Part shown: positions 1-5,007 of the stretch, in pieces | Layout: each line of letters starts with the position of its first letter | Position numbering within the stretch: the stretch's first letter is position 1 | Source of the DNA: an uncultured Micrococcales bacterium | Lineage (GTDB): Bacteria > Actinomycetota > Actinomycetes > Actinomycetales > Microbacteriaceae | Reading direction: 5' to 3' | NCBI GenBank assembly: GCA_903929105.1 | Contig: CAIYTL010000238.1 | Span: forward strand, 1-5,251 | DNA: 5,251 nucleotides | Position numbers and translations under genes: made by a program | Notes under the pieces: generated by a model | What the model was told of the DNA's origin: nothing | The model's database searches: none | What the model saw: only the letters and a program-made list of their open reading frames with translations

Positions 1-45
1 CTCGGCAATGGCAGCAATTCTTTTAGAAATACGCGATTCAGTCAC
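1..45 (-). CDS. aspC: PLP-dependent aspartate-type aminotransferase, N-terminal fragment
   Basis: Partial gene; only the first 15 codons are inside the window. Reading the minus strand from a GTG at 45-43 gives MTESRISKRIAAIAE. This matches the usual opening of actinobacterial class I aminotransferases (R-I-S-x-R-I-x-x-I-A-E), which transfer amino groups between aspartate-like donors and 2-oxoglutarate using pyridoxal phosphate. The PLP-binding lysine and all catalytic residues lie outside, so the call rests on the N-terminal motif plus context: in many Actinobacteria this gene is divergent from tRNA-Trp/secE. A purine-rich GAGGTAGG lies about 10-17 nt upstream of the GTG on the minus strand and could serve as a Shine-Dalgarno, although its spacing is long. 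Substrate specificity cannot be judged. Confidence 0.72.
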   Translation of the reverse strand, partial: MTESRISKRIAAIAE

Positions 46-74
46 GCCCTTAAGCCTACCTCTAGCGCTGCCTT

Positions 75-86
75 CAAAGGCCTTTG
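75..86. repeat. Perfect 12-bp palindrome CAAAGGCCTTTG
   Basis: CAAAGG and CCTTTG are exact reverse complements with no spacer. The palindrome lies 30 nt upstream of the aminotransferase start, in its likely 5' leader. It could be a dimeric regulator site for the minus-strand gene, or chance. No partner repeat was seen nearby. Confidence 0.3.
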
Positions 87-129
87 GGCTCAAGAAACTA
101 CTTTGCTTTTCTGCCTCAAAAGGCGTAGG

Positions 130-135
130 ATTCTA
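130..135 (-). promoter_or_regulatory. Candidate -10 box for the minus-strand aminotransferase
   Basis: The minus strand reads TAGAAT here, five of six matches to TATAAT. It would give a leader of roughly 75-80 nt before the GTG at 45. The matching -35 is weak: TTCAAG at 159-154, 18 nt away, shares only three or four positions with TTGACA. This is sequence-only inference. Confidence 0.3.
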
Positions 136-143
136 TGAGGTAG

Positions 144-149
144 TTGACA
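144..149 (+). promoter_or_regulatory. Candidate -35 box TTGACA for the tRNA-Trp/secE transcript
   Basis: An exact sigma-70 type -35 hexamer lies 111 nt upstream of tRNA-Trp. No well-spaced -10 follows: TAGTCT at 163-168 fits the actinobacterial TAnnnT pattern but the spacer is only 13 nt. An alternative weak pair further down is CTGGCA (167-172) with TTCAAT (191-196), spacer 18. A promoter in this region is required by context, but its exact position is uncertain. Confidence 0.35.
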
Positions 150-259
150 ACTGCTTGAAGCCTAGTCTGGCAAATTAATCACACTAAAGATTCAATCTAG
201 AAGTGTGCCTTCGCCAGAGCAACCAGCAGGCCCAAATCACAGTTGTTACTGCACACCTT

Positions 260-332
260 AGGGTGGTGGCTCAATTGGTAGAGCAGCGGTCTCCAAAACC
301 GCAGGTTGCAGGTTCGAGTCCTGTCCGCCCTG
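260..332 (+). tRNA. trnW: tRNA-Trp (anticodon CCA)
   Basis: A complete cloverleaf can be drawn. The acceptor stem 260-266 (AGGGTGG) pairs with 325-331 (CCGCCCT), including one G-T wobble, and G332 is the discriminator base. The D arm is GCTC/GAGC (269-272, 281-284) with a GG in its loop. The anticodon arm is GCGGT/ACCGC (286-290, 298-302) around loop CTCCAAA, with anticodon CCA at 293-295. The T arm 308-312/320-324 has loop TTCGAGT. The 3' CCA is not encoded, because G332 is followed by CAA. Its position 29 nt ahead of secE, with no terminator between, implies cotranscription with secE-nusG and release by RNase processing. Confidence 0.97.
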
Positions 333-361
333 CAAGCATTACAAAGCTGAAAGAAGAAAAT

Positions 362-631
362 ATGTCCGACTCGCCTTACGAAGCCTCAGAAGACCTCGTA
401 GAAAAAGCTAAGGCCGACCGTGCGTCACGTCGCAGCCCAAGCGGTCGCGTCGTTTTGTTCTTCAAGCAGGTTGTGGCTGAGCTTAAAAAAGTAACTCGCC
501 CGACTAACAAAGAACTTTTGAACTACACCGGCGTTGTGCTTGGCTTTGTGACCGTAGTAATCGCAGTCGTGTTTTTGCTCGACCTAGGTTTCTTCAACTT
601 GGTCTCTTGGTCTTTCACACCAAGCAAGTAA
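362..631 (+). CDS. secE: Preprotein translocase subunit SecE
   Basis: Encodes an 89-residue membrane protein, the small essential subunit of the SecYEG translocon, which clamps and stabilises SecY. Residues 1-30 are a charged cytoplasmic tail. Residues 33-52 form the conserved amphipathic SecE segment (FFKQVVAELKKVTRPT, with the Glu-Leu-Lys-Lys-Val core and Pro-Thr). Residues about 56-78 are a single transmembrane helix ending in the typical D-L-G-F-F. Length and one-helix architecture fit non-enteric SecE. The ATG at 362 is chosen because the frame extending upstream to 203 would read through the tRNA. A weak purine-rich stretch (AAAGAAGAAAA) precedes the start. The Trp often found before Pro-Thr is Arg here (TRPT). 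The gene lies between tRNA-Trp and nusG, as in most bacteria. Confidence 0.96.
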   Translation: MSDSPYEASEDLVEKAKADRASRRSPSGRVVLFFKQVVAELKKVTRPTNKELLNYTGVVLGFVTVVIAVVFLLDLGFFNLVSWSFTPSK

Positions 632-694
632 ACGGGCAGTCCAACCAATCGGGCAGCATCCAGTTTTTAGATTTATCAACGATAGGAATACCAA

Positions 695-1549
695 GTGAGT
701 GAACTAGACGACCTAGCAAAGGTTGAAGACACCGAGGCTGAGGCGCTTATCGCCGAAGCCGACGCTGACTTTGCCGACCTTGCGCTAGACGCAGCCGCCG
801 AGCTTGAGCAAGACCTAGAGCTTGAAGTTGCAATCGCCGACGTTGCCACCGAAGCAGCAGAAGTCGAAGCCGAAGTTTCAGAGGGTGGCGCCGACGTTGT
901 CGTTGCTGCCGAAGAAGAGGCTGAGGCCGACCCTTATCGCGACTTTCGTGCCGAACTTCGTCGCCAGCCTGGCAAGTGGTATGTAATCCACAGCTATGCC
1001 GGTTATGAAAAGCGAGTTAAGCAAAACATTGAGAACCGCAAGCTCACCATCGAAGGTGGCGACTTGGTCTATCAGATCGAGGTTCCAATGGAAGAATTCG
1101 TTGAGGTCAAGAACGGGCAGCGCAAGCTGGTTTCAAAAGTTCGCATTCCGGGCTATGTTTTGGTTCGCATGGACCTAAACGAAGAGTCATGGCAGCTCGT
1201 GCGCTACACCCCAGCGGTTACCGGTTTCGTGGGTAACTCTCAGTTGCCGACACCATTGCGCCCAGACGAAGCGTTCAACATGCTTAAGCCGATCTTCGTT
1301 CTTCCTGAAGAAGCCGAAGCTAAAGCCGGCAAGGGCTTTGTCAACGTCAAGGGCAAGTCAAAGGCTGTGCCAATCAACGTCGACTACAAGGTTGGCGAGA
1401 GCATCATGATCAAAGACGGTTCGTTCGCTGGCTTGCCTGGCACCATCTCTGAGATCAAGCCAGAAAGCGGCAAGCTCACCGTTCTGGTATCACTATTCGA
1501 GCGTGAAACCCCAGTCGAACTTGGCTTTGAGCAGGTCGGCTCGCTCTAG
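695..1549 (+). CDS. nusG: Transcription termination/antitermination factor NusG with acidic N-terminal extension
   Basis: Encodes 284 residues. NusG binds RNA polymerase through its NGN domain, modulates elongation and pausing, and uses its KOW domain to contact Rho or the ribosome (S10). The NGN domain begins at about residue 94 (GKWYVIHSYAGYEKRV) and runs to about 200. The KOW domain occupies about 229-284, with the core DGSFAGLPGTISEI at 241-254. Residues 1-85 are a low-complexity extension with about 29 Asp/Glu and about 22 Ala in the first 80 residues and a single Lys. Such extensions are usual in Actinobacteria and explain the length compared with about 180 residues in E. coli. The start is GTG at 695, with AGGA at 684-687, 7 nt upstream. 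The gene follows secE by 63 nt and precedes rplK by 53 nt. Confidence 0.97.
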   Translation: MSELDDLAKVEDTEAEALIAEADADFADLALDAAAELEQDLELEVAIADVATEAAEVEAEVSEGGADVVVAAEEEAEADPYRDFRAELRRQPGKWYVIHSYAGYEKRVKQNIENRKLTIEGGDLVYQIEVPMEEFVEVKNGQRKLVSKVRIPGYVLVRMDLNEESWQLVRYTPAVTGFVGNSQLPTPLRPDEAFNMLKPIFVLPEEAEAKAGKGFVNVKGKSKAVPINVDYKVGESIMIKDGSFAGLPGTISEIKPESGKLTVLVSLFERETPVELGFEQVGSL

Positions 1550-1602
1550 TAGCTCGCTAACCACCCAAAGACTTTTAGAACCCATAAAAAAGGAAAAGAC
1601 AA

Positions 1603-2040
1603 ATGGCACCTGCAAAGAAGAAAAAGGTCACCGGCCTGATCAAGCTGCAGATCAAAGCTGGCGCTGCTAACCCGGCACCACCGATTGGTCCTGCACTAGG
1701 TCAGCACGGTGTAAACATCATGGAATTCTGCACCGCGTACAACAACGCAACTGCAGACCAGAAGGGCAACGTTGTTCCCGTAGAAATCACTGTCTACGAA
1801 GACCGCACGTTCTCATTCATTCTCAAGACTCCACCAGCTGCTGAGCTAATCAAAAAAGCTGCTGGTGTTGCAAAGGGCTCAGCTACTCCTCACACCGTGA
1901 AGGTAGCCAAGCTAACCCGCGACCAGGTCTTGTCAATTGCAACCGCAAAAATGGCAGACTTGAACGCCAACGATGTTGAGGCAGCAGCCAAGATCATCGC
2001 AGGCACCGCACGTTCAATGGGAATCACCGTAGAGGCCTAA
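1603..2040 (+). CDS. rplK: 50S ribosomal protein L11
   Basis: Encodes 145 residues, close to the usual 141-145. L11 sits at the base of the L7/L12 stalk, binds helices 43/44 of 23S rRNA, and forms the GTPase-associated centre where thiostrepton-type antibiotics act. The N-terminal domain (to about residue 75) carries the proline-rich hinge and signature PAPPIGPALGQHGVNIMEFC (residues 24-43). The C-terminal RNA-binding domain (about 76-145) includes KTPPAAELIKKAAG and the closing helices ending ARSMGITVEA. The N-terminus has a run of four lysines (residues 5-8). The ATG at 1603 follows AGGAA (1591-1595) with ideal spacing. The gene is part of the secE-nusG-rplK-rplA run. Confidence 0.98.
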   Translation: MAPAKKKKVTGLIKLQIKAGAANPAPPIGPALGQHGVNIMEFCTAYNNATADQKGNVVPVEITVYEDRTFSFILKTPPAAELIKKAAGVAKGSATPHTVKVAKLTRDQVLSIATAKMADLNANDVEAAAKIIAGTARSMGITVEA

Positions 2041-2057
2041 AGAACAAAAGAACACGA

Positions 2058-2088
2058 GTGGGAGGGTCGCGCGCGACCCGCAGACCAC
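2058..2088 (+). promoter_or_regulatory. Putative ribosomal protein L1 binding site in the rplK-rplA mRNA
   Basis: The RNA can fold into an outer helix GUGG (2058-2061) with CCAC (2085-2088), an asymmetric internal loop (GA on the 5' side, GCAGA on the 3' side), and an inner helix GGGUCG (2064-2069) with CGACCC (2074-2079) closed by a CGCG tetraloop. On DNA, 2064-2079 is a perfect 16-bp palindrome. The 5' strand GUGGGAGG and the 3' ending ACCAC resemble the L1 site in 23S rRNA helices 76-78, recalled from the E. coli rRNA. In E. coli, excess L1 represses its own operon by binding a similar mRNA mimic, but that site lies ahead of rplK. Function here is inferred from structure, sequence resemblance and position 58 nt before rplA. 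Confidence 0.55.
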
Positions 2089-2099
2089 AACTGTGACCG

Positions 2100-2117
2100 G
2101 GTCAGCAAACGCTGACC
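2100..2117 (+). promoter_or_regulatory. Second intergenic hairpin ahead of rplA
   Basis: GGTCAGC (2100-2106) pairs perfectly with GCTGACC (2111-2117) around an AAAC loop. A G-T pair (2099/2118) can extend it. It ends about 14 nt before the AAAAGGA Shine-Dalgarno (2132-2138) and has no following U-run, so it is not a standard terminator. It may act with the upstream L1-like element, or pair alternatively with it, to tune rplA translation. Confidence 0.45.
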
Positions 2118-2146
2118 TAACTATTCAATAGAAAAGGAACAACAGA

Positions 2147-2848
2147 ATGGCAAAGCGCTCAAAGGCTTATCTAGCCGCAGCAGAAAAAATCCAGGTTGGC
2201 AAGCTTTACACCCCAGCCGAGGCCGTAACACTCGTTCGCGAGACCGGTTCTTCAAAGTTTGACTCAACCATCGAGGTTGCATTCAAGCTAGGTGTCGACC
2301 CTCGCAAAGCAGACCAGATGATCCGCGGCACCGTTTCGTTGCCACACGGAACCGGTAAGACTGCCCGCGTAATCGTTTTCGCTACCGGTGCAGCAGCTGA
2401 CGCAGCACGCGAAGCAGGCGCTGACGAGGTTGGCGGCGACGAGCTAATCGAGAAGGTTGCAGCAGGTTGGGTTGACTTTGACTCAGCAGTTTCGACTCCA
2501 GAACTTATGGGCAAGGTTGGTCGTTTGGGTAAGGTTCTTGGCCCTCGCAACTTGATGCCAAACCCAAAGACTGGCACCGTGACCCCTGACGTAGCAAAAG
2601 CTGTTACCGACATCAAGGGCGGAAAAATTGATTTTCGCGTTGACAAGCAGGCAAACCTGCACCTCATCATCGGCAAGGCATCGTTCACCAAAGAGCAGCT
2701 TGGCGAAAACCTTGCAGTTGCGCTTGACGAAATCTTGCGTCTAAAGCCTTCGAGCTCAAAGGGTCGCTACCTAATCAAGGGTGCAATCGCGACTACATTT
2801 GGCCCTGGCATTTTGCTAGACACCAACGTAACCAAGGTTGAGTTCTAG
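2147..2848 (+). CDS. rplA: 50S ribosomal protein L1
   Basis: Encodes 233 residues, the normal bacterial length. L1 binds helices 76-78 of 23S rRNA, forms the mobile L1 stalk that helps deacylated tRNA leave the E site, and in several bacteria represses its own mRNA. Domain I is built from residues about 1-66 and 160-233, including FKLGVDPRKADQMIRGTVSLPHG and the RNA-contacting TTFGPG near residues 216-221. Domain II is the insertion between them, including the family signature LGKVLGPRNLMPNPKTGTV (127-145). The ATG at 2147 follows AAAAGGA (2132-2138) with 8 nt spacing. It is the last gene of the run; rplJ-rplL do not follow, which is common in Actinobacteria. The transcript ends at the hairpin starting 18 nt after the stop. 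Confidence 0.98.
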   Translation: MAKRSKAYLAAAEKIQVGKLYTPAEAVTLVRETGSSKFDSTIEVAFKLGVDPRKADQMIRGTVSLPHGTGKTARVIVFATGAAADAAREAGADEVGGDELIEKVAAGWVDFDSAVSTPELMGKVGRLGKVLGPRNLMPNPKTGTVTPDVAKAVTDIKGGKIDFRVDKQANLHLIIGKASFTKEQLGENLAVALDEILRLKPSSSKGRYLIKGAIATTFGPGILLDTNVTKVEF

Positions 2849-2865
2849 CCTCTAAAGTTTCAAAC

Positions 2866-2900
2866 AAAAGGGGCCAAGCCGAAAAGGTTTGGCCCCTTTT
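2866..2900 (+). terminator. Strong hairpin terminator after rplA, possibly bidirectional
   Basis: The 15-nt arms 2866-2880 (AAAAGGGGCCAAGCC) and 2886-2900 pair along their whole length with one G-T wobble, closing a GAAAA loop. The AAAA at the 5' base and TTTT at the 3' end give a U-run on either transcribed strand. It separates the ribosomal operon from the decarboxylase gene, which runs in the same direction. Confidence 0.93.
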
Positions 2901-2911
2901 GCATCTTCTTG

Positions 2912-2943
2912 TTTACCTTGCATTTGTTTTTGAAATATAGGCT
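2912..2943 (+). promoter_or_regulatory. Candidate promoter of the decarboxylase gene
   Basis: TTTACC (2912-2917) and TATAGG (2936-2941) are separated by 18 nt and match the sigma-70 consensus at four of six positions each. The overlapping TAGGCT (2938-2943) also fits the actinobacterial TAnnnT -10 pattern. The stretch is AT-rich, lies after the terminator, and would give a short leader of about 20 nt carrying the AGGTGGG Shine-Dalgarno (2961-2967). Confidence 0.4.
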
Positions 2944-2970
2944 TTTAGCTACTAACTGATAGGTGGGATA

Positions 2971-4425
2971 TTGTCACAACACGCGTTTGGCGCAGCAACA
3001 CTGCTCGACACTAAAGACCCGATGGGTTTAAGAAGCTCAGCCCCGCTATTAGACGCGTGGATTCGTGACATGGAGACCGACAGGTCACCATTCCAAATTC
3101 CTGGCCACAAAGGCCGCACCGACCTTACCGGCGCCATCGTTGATGGTGACATTCCCGTGCTGCCTGGCAACCATCCGCACCGCATTTCACCGAGTTTGAT
3201 TCTTGAAGCCGAAGCCCTAGCTGCTGATCTTTGGGGAGCCTCGCTTTGTCGCTTTGGCGTCAATGGTTCTTCGGGTTCAAACCACGCTGCTGTGATGGCA
3301 GTTGCAGGTCACGGTGACAAAGTGATTGTTTCTCGCACCCTGCACAAGTCTGTGTTGGTCGGTTTGGTTTATGCCGGTGCGATTCCGATTTGGGTGCGCC
3401 CCGAAATCGACCCACTAACTGGCCTGCCCTCGCACCTGTCGGTTGAAACTCTCGAAAAAGCACTGCAACAGCACCCCGATGCTAAAGCGGTTCTAATCGG
3501 TGAACCGTCTTATGTCGGCACCATGTCGAATGTTCCTGCGCTTGCACTGCTAACTCACAGCTATGGCATTCCCTTGGTGGTTGATGCTGCTTGGGCCGCG
3601 CACTTCGGCTTTCACCCAGAGCTGCCAGCGCACCCGCTGAGCCAAGGCGCAGACATTGTTGTTACCTCGGCCCACAAAACTTTGCCGAGCTATTCTCAGG
3701 CTTCATTTGTTTTGGTGCGAGACGAATATGTTGATCTAGCTCGTTTCAACAAGATGTTTGACGCGACCATCACAACCTCAATGTCAGGGCGCATTTTGGC
3801 GTCAATTGACGCTGCTCGTGCTTTGCTGGCGCGCCACGGCGAAGAGCTGATTGACCCTGTGATTCAGGCAACGGCCCGCGGCCGAGCTCGACTCTTAGAA
3901 CACGGCATCGGTGTTATCGACGGTCAACACATTGACCCGCTCAAACTCGTGATTTTGCTCAGCACGGTAGGCGCTGACGGCAACCAGGTTGAAGCTGAGC
4001 TTTTGGCCGACAACATCGACCTCGAAATGGCCAATCGAGACATGATTATTCCGATGATCACTTTTGCTGACACGCCAGCACGAATCAACGACTTGGTTGA
4101 TCGCATCATTGCCTCAGTTGAGCGTCACCGCGGTGAACTTCGCCCGATATCGATTTCGGCGAGCTTCTCGATCGAGCCTGAGGTTGTTATGTCGCCGCGC
4201 GACGCATTCTTTTCGCCAACTGAAACTGTTTCAGCAGCCGAAGCAGTTGGGCGAGTTTGTGCCGAGATGATTTGCCCTTACCCACCGGGAGTGCCTGTTT
4301 TGTCAACTGGTGAGCGCATTACCCAGGCGGCGCTAGACGCACTCTTTGCGGCCCGCGACAGTGGAGTCAGAATCGCTTTTGTTGCTGACCCAACTCTGAG
4401 CACTATCAAAGTGCTGCCGCGATAA
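2971..4425 (+). CDS. Orn/Lys/Arg decarboxylase-family PLP enzyme
   Basis: Encodes 484 residues of the fold-type I PLP decarboxylase family, which removes CO2 from basic amino acids to give polyamines (putrescine, cadaverine or agmatine). PFQIPGHKGR (40-49) is the family opening. NGSSGSN (98-104) is the likely phosphate-binding loop and RTLHKS (122-127) holds the His that stacks on PLP. D205 in VVDAAW should contact the pyridine nitrogen, and K236 in SAHKTLP is the Schiff-base lysine. The C-terminal domain has SPRDAFF and the diagnostic YPPGVP (437-442) followed by STGE. Size matches Bacillus-type SpeA/Cad (about 490) and lacks the CheY-like wing of enterobacterial inducible forms. The usual DEAH segment reads DAAW, so substrate is uncertain. 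The start is TTG at 2971 behind AGGTGG (4-nt spacing). ATG 3022 is possible but has no good Shine-Dalgarno. It converges on the zinc-ribbon gene. Confidence 0.9.
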   Translation: MSQHAFGAATLLDTKDPMGLRSSAPLLDAWIRDMETDRSPFQIPGHKGRTDLTGAIVDGDIPVLPGNHPHRISPSLILEAEALAADLWGASLCRFGVNGSSGSNHAAVMAVAGHGDKVIVSRTLHKSVLVGLVYAGAIPIWVRPEIDPLTGLPSHLSVETLEKALQQHPDAKAVLIGEPSYVGTMSNVPALALLTHSYGIPLVVDAAWAAHFGFHPELPAHPLSQGADIVVTSAHKTLPSYSQASFVLVRDEYVDLARFNKMFDATITTSMSGRILASIDAARALLARHGEELIDPVIQATARGRARLLEHGIGVIDGQHIDPLKLVILLSTVGADGNQVEAELLADNIDLEMANRDMIIPMITFADTPARINDLVDRIIASVERHRGELRPISISASFSIEPEVVMSPRDAFFSPTETVSAAEAVGRVCAEMICPYPPGVPVLSTGERITQAALDALFAARDSGVRIAFVADPTLSTIKVLPR

Positions 4426-4427
4426 AA

Positions 4428-4985
4428 CTAGTTTCTGCCGCGCGAAGCTCGAAACAAAGTTGTTGCGCCAACAATGCCCAGTGCCAAACCAAGCCACCAA
4501 GATTCGGCATAGATTTTGGTGATGGCCAGAATCTCGACTAAAAGCCCGAGAACAACTGTGAAGCTGCCGATCCACCAGAACGGATGCAAGCTTGCGAAGC
4601 GCCCAACTTTGCGGAGTGGCAGAGCTTCACTCGCGGTGCCGCAGTAACGGCATATGCTGGCTTCTCGCTTGATGTATTCGGCACATGCAGGGCATTTTCT
4701 GTGGTCGGCTGAATGTTCCGCCGCGAGAGGCAAGGTGGCAACGATGATTCCCATAATGAGCGATGTAGCAATCAGCGATAGCCAAAAAAACGTAAACCAG
4801 TCACGATTTTTGGTTACAGCGCTTCTGGCTACGAAAACTGCTGACAGCAGGTTCAGCGTTAGCAGTGATAAAGCCGAAGGCAACCAGTCTTGAACAATCT
4901 TTAGCGGGTCAGACTGTGCGTTCAAAGAAATGGCCGCTGGGGTAGCACCCAGGTCGAAGCCAAACTCAATAACTTGCTGAATCAC
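4428..4985 (-). CDS. Membrane protein with zinc ribbon, function unknown
   Basis: Encodes 185 residues. Four hydrophobic helices are visible at about 34-54, 64-88, 136-157 and 161-179. Between helices 2 and 3 lies a zinc ribbon with C98-P-A-C101 and C112-R-Y-C115 (CxxC, ten residues, CxxC), flanked by Lys/Arg. An N-inside, C-inside topology puts the ribbon and the basic tail RASRGRN in the cytoplasm, although the short first loop is also basic. Zinc ribbons of this kind (KCPACAEYIK...CRYCG) occur in many small membrane proteins of unknown role; I do not recognise a specific family. The start is GTG at 4985, with AGGGGG (4996-4991) 5 nt upstream. It lies 22 nt after the partial kinase gene on the same strand, suggesting cotranscription. 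Its stop is 2 nt from the convergent decarboxylase stop. Confidence 0.85.
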   Translation of the reverse strand: MIQQVIEFGFDLGATPAAISLNAQSDPLKIVQDWLPSALSLLTLNLLSAVFVARSAVTKNRDWFTFFWLSLIATSLIMGIIVATLPLAAEHSADHRKCPACAEYIKREASICRYCGTASEALPLRKVGRFASLHPFWWIGSFTVVLGLLVEILAITKIYAESWWLGLALGIVGATTLFRASRGRN

Positions 4986-4993
4986 AAACGCCC

Positions 4994-5004
4994 CCTAGCC
5001 TAGG
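4994..5004. repeat. Short inverted repeat overlapping the Shine-Dalgarno of the zinc-ribbon gene
   Basis: CCTAG and CTAGG flank a single C. The repeat sits in the 22-nt gap between the two minus-strand genes and overlaps the AGGGGG ribosome-binding site. The minus strand also reads TAGGCT here, a TAnnnT-like -10, but a transcript starting from it would begin at or inside the Shine-Dalgarno. Chance is a fair explanation. Confidence 0.25.
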
Positions 5005-5007
5005 TTT

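Larger units (their letters stand above)
46..259. other. Divergent intergenic region between aminotransferase and tRNA-Trp
   Basis: This 214-nt stretch has no convincing gene. An open frame runs from 203 into the tRNA and secE, but its N-terminal part is a translation of tRNA leader sequence. The region must hold promoters for both directions. It also holds a perfect 12-bp palindrome (75-86), an 11-bp inverted repeat around the TTGACA box (142-152), and complementary hexamers GTGTGC (203-208) and GCACAC (251-256) that could fold the RNA just ahead of the tRNA 5' end. Confidence 0.7.

Noticed and set aside
203..361. N-terminal extension of secE reading from 203
   Set aside because: The added 53 residues are a translation of the tRNA leader and of tRNA-Trp itself. 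The conserved SecE length and the ATG at 362 fit without it.
633..656. Direct repeat CGGGCAG (633-639 and 650-656) in the secE-nusG gap
   Set aside because: Only seven bases, two copies, and no further structure; it is likely chance.
996..1178. Plus-strand 60-codon frame inside nusG
   Set aside because: It is out of frame within the conserved NGN domain and has no ribosome-binding site or domain.
2206..2691. 161-residue open frame on the minus strand inside rplA
   Set aside because: It lies wholly opposite the well-conserved L1 gene and has a shadow-type Ser/Ala/Pro-rich composition with no recognisable motif.
4414..4442. Direct repeat CTGCCGCG (4414-4421 and 4435-4442) around the convergent stops
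   Set aside because: Each copy is part of a coding end (LPR on plus, RGRN on minus). Eight bases in two copies is not evidence of an attachment site.
4654..4893. Plus-strand 79-codon frame opposite the zinc-ribbon gene
   Set aside because: The minus-strand frame has clear membrane helices, four paired cysteines and a good start. The plus frame shows none of these.
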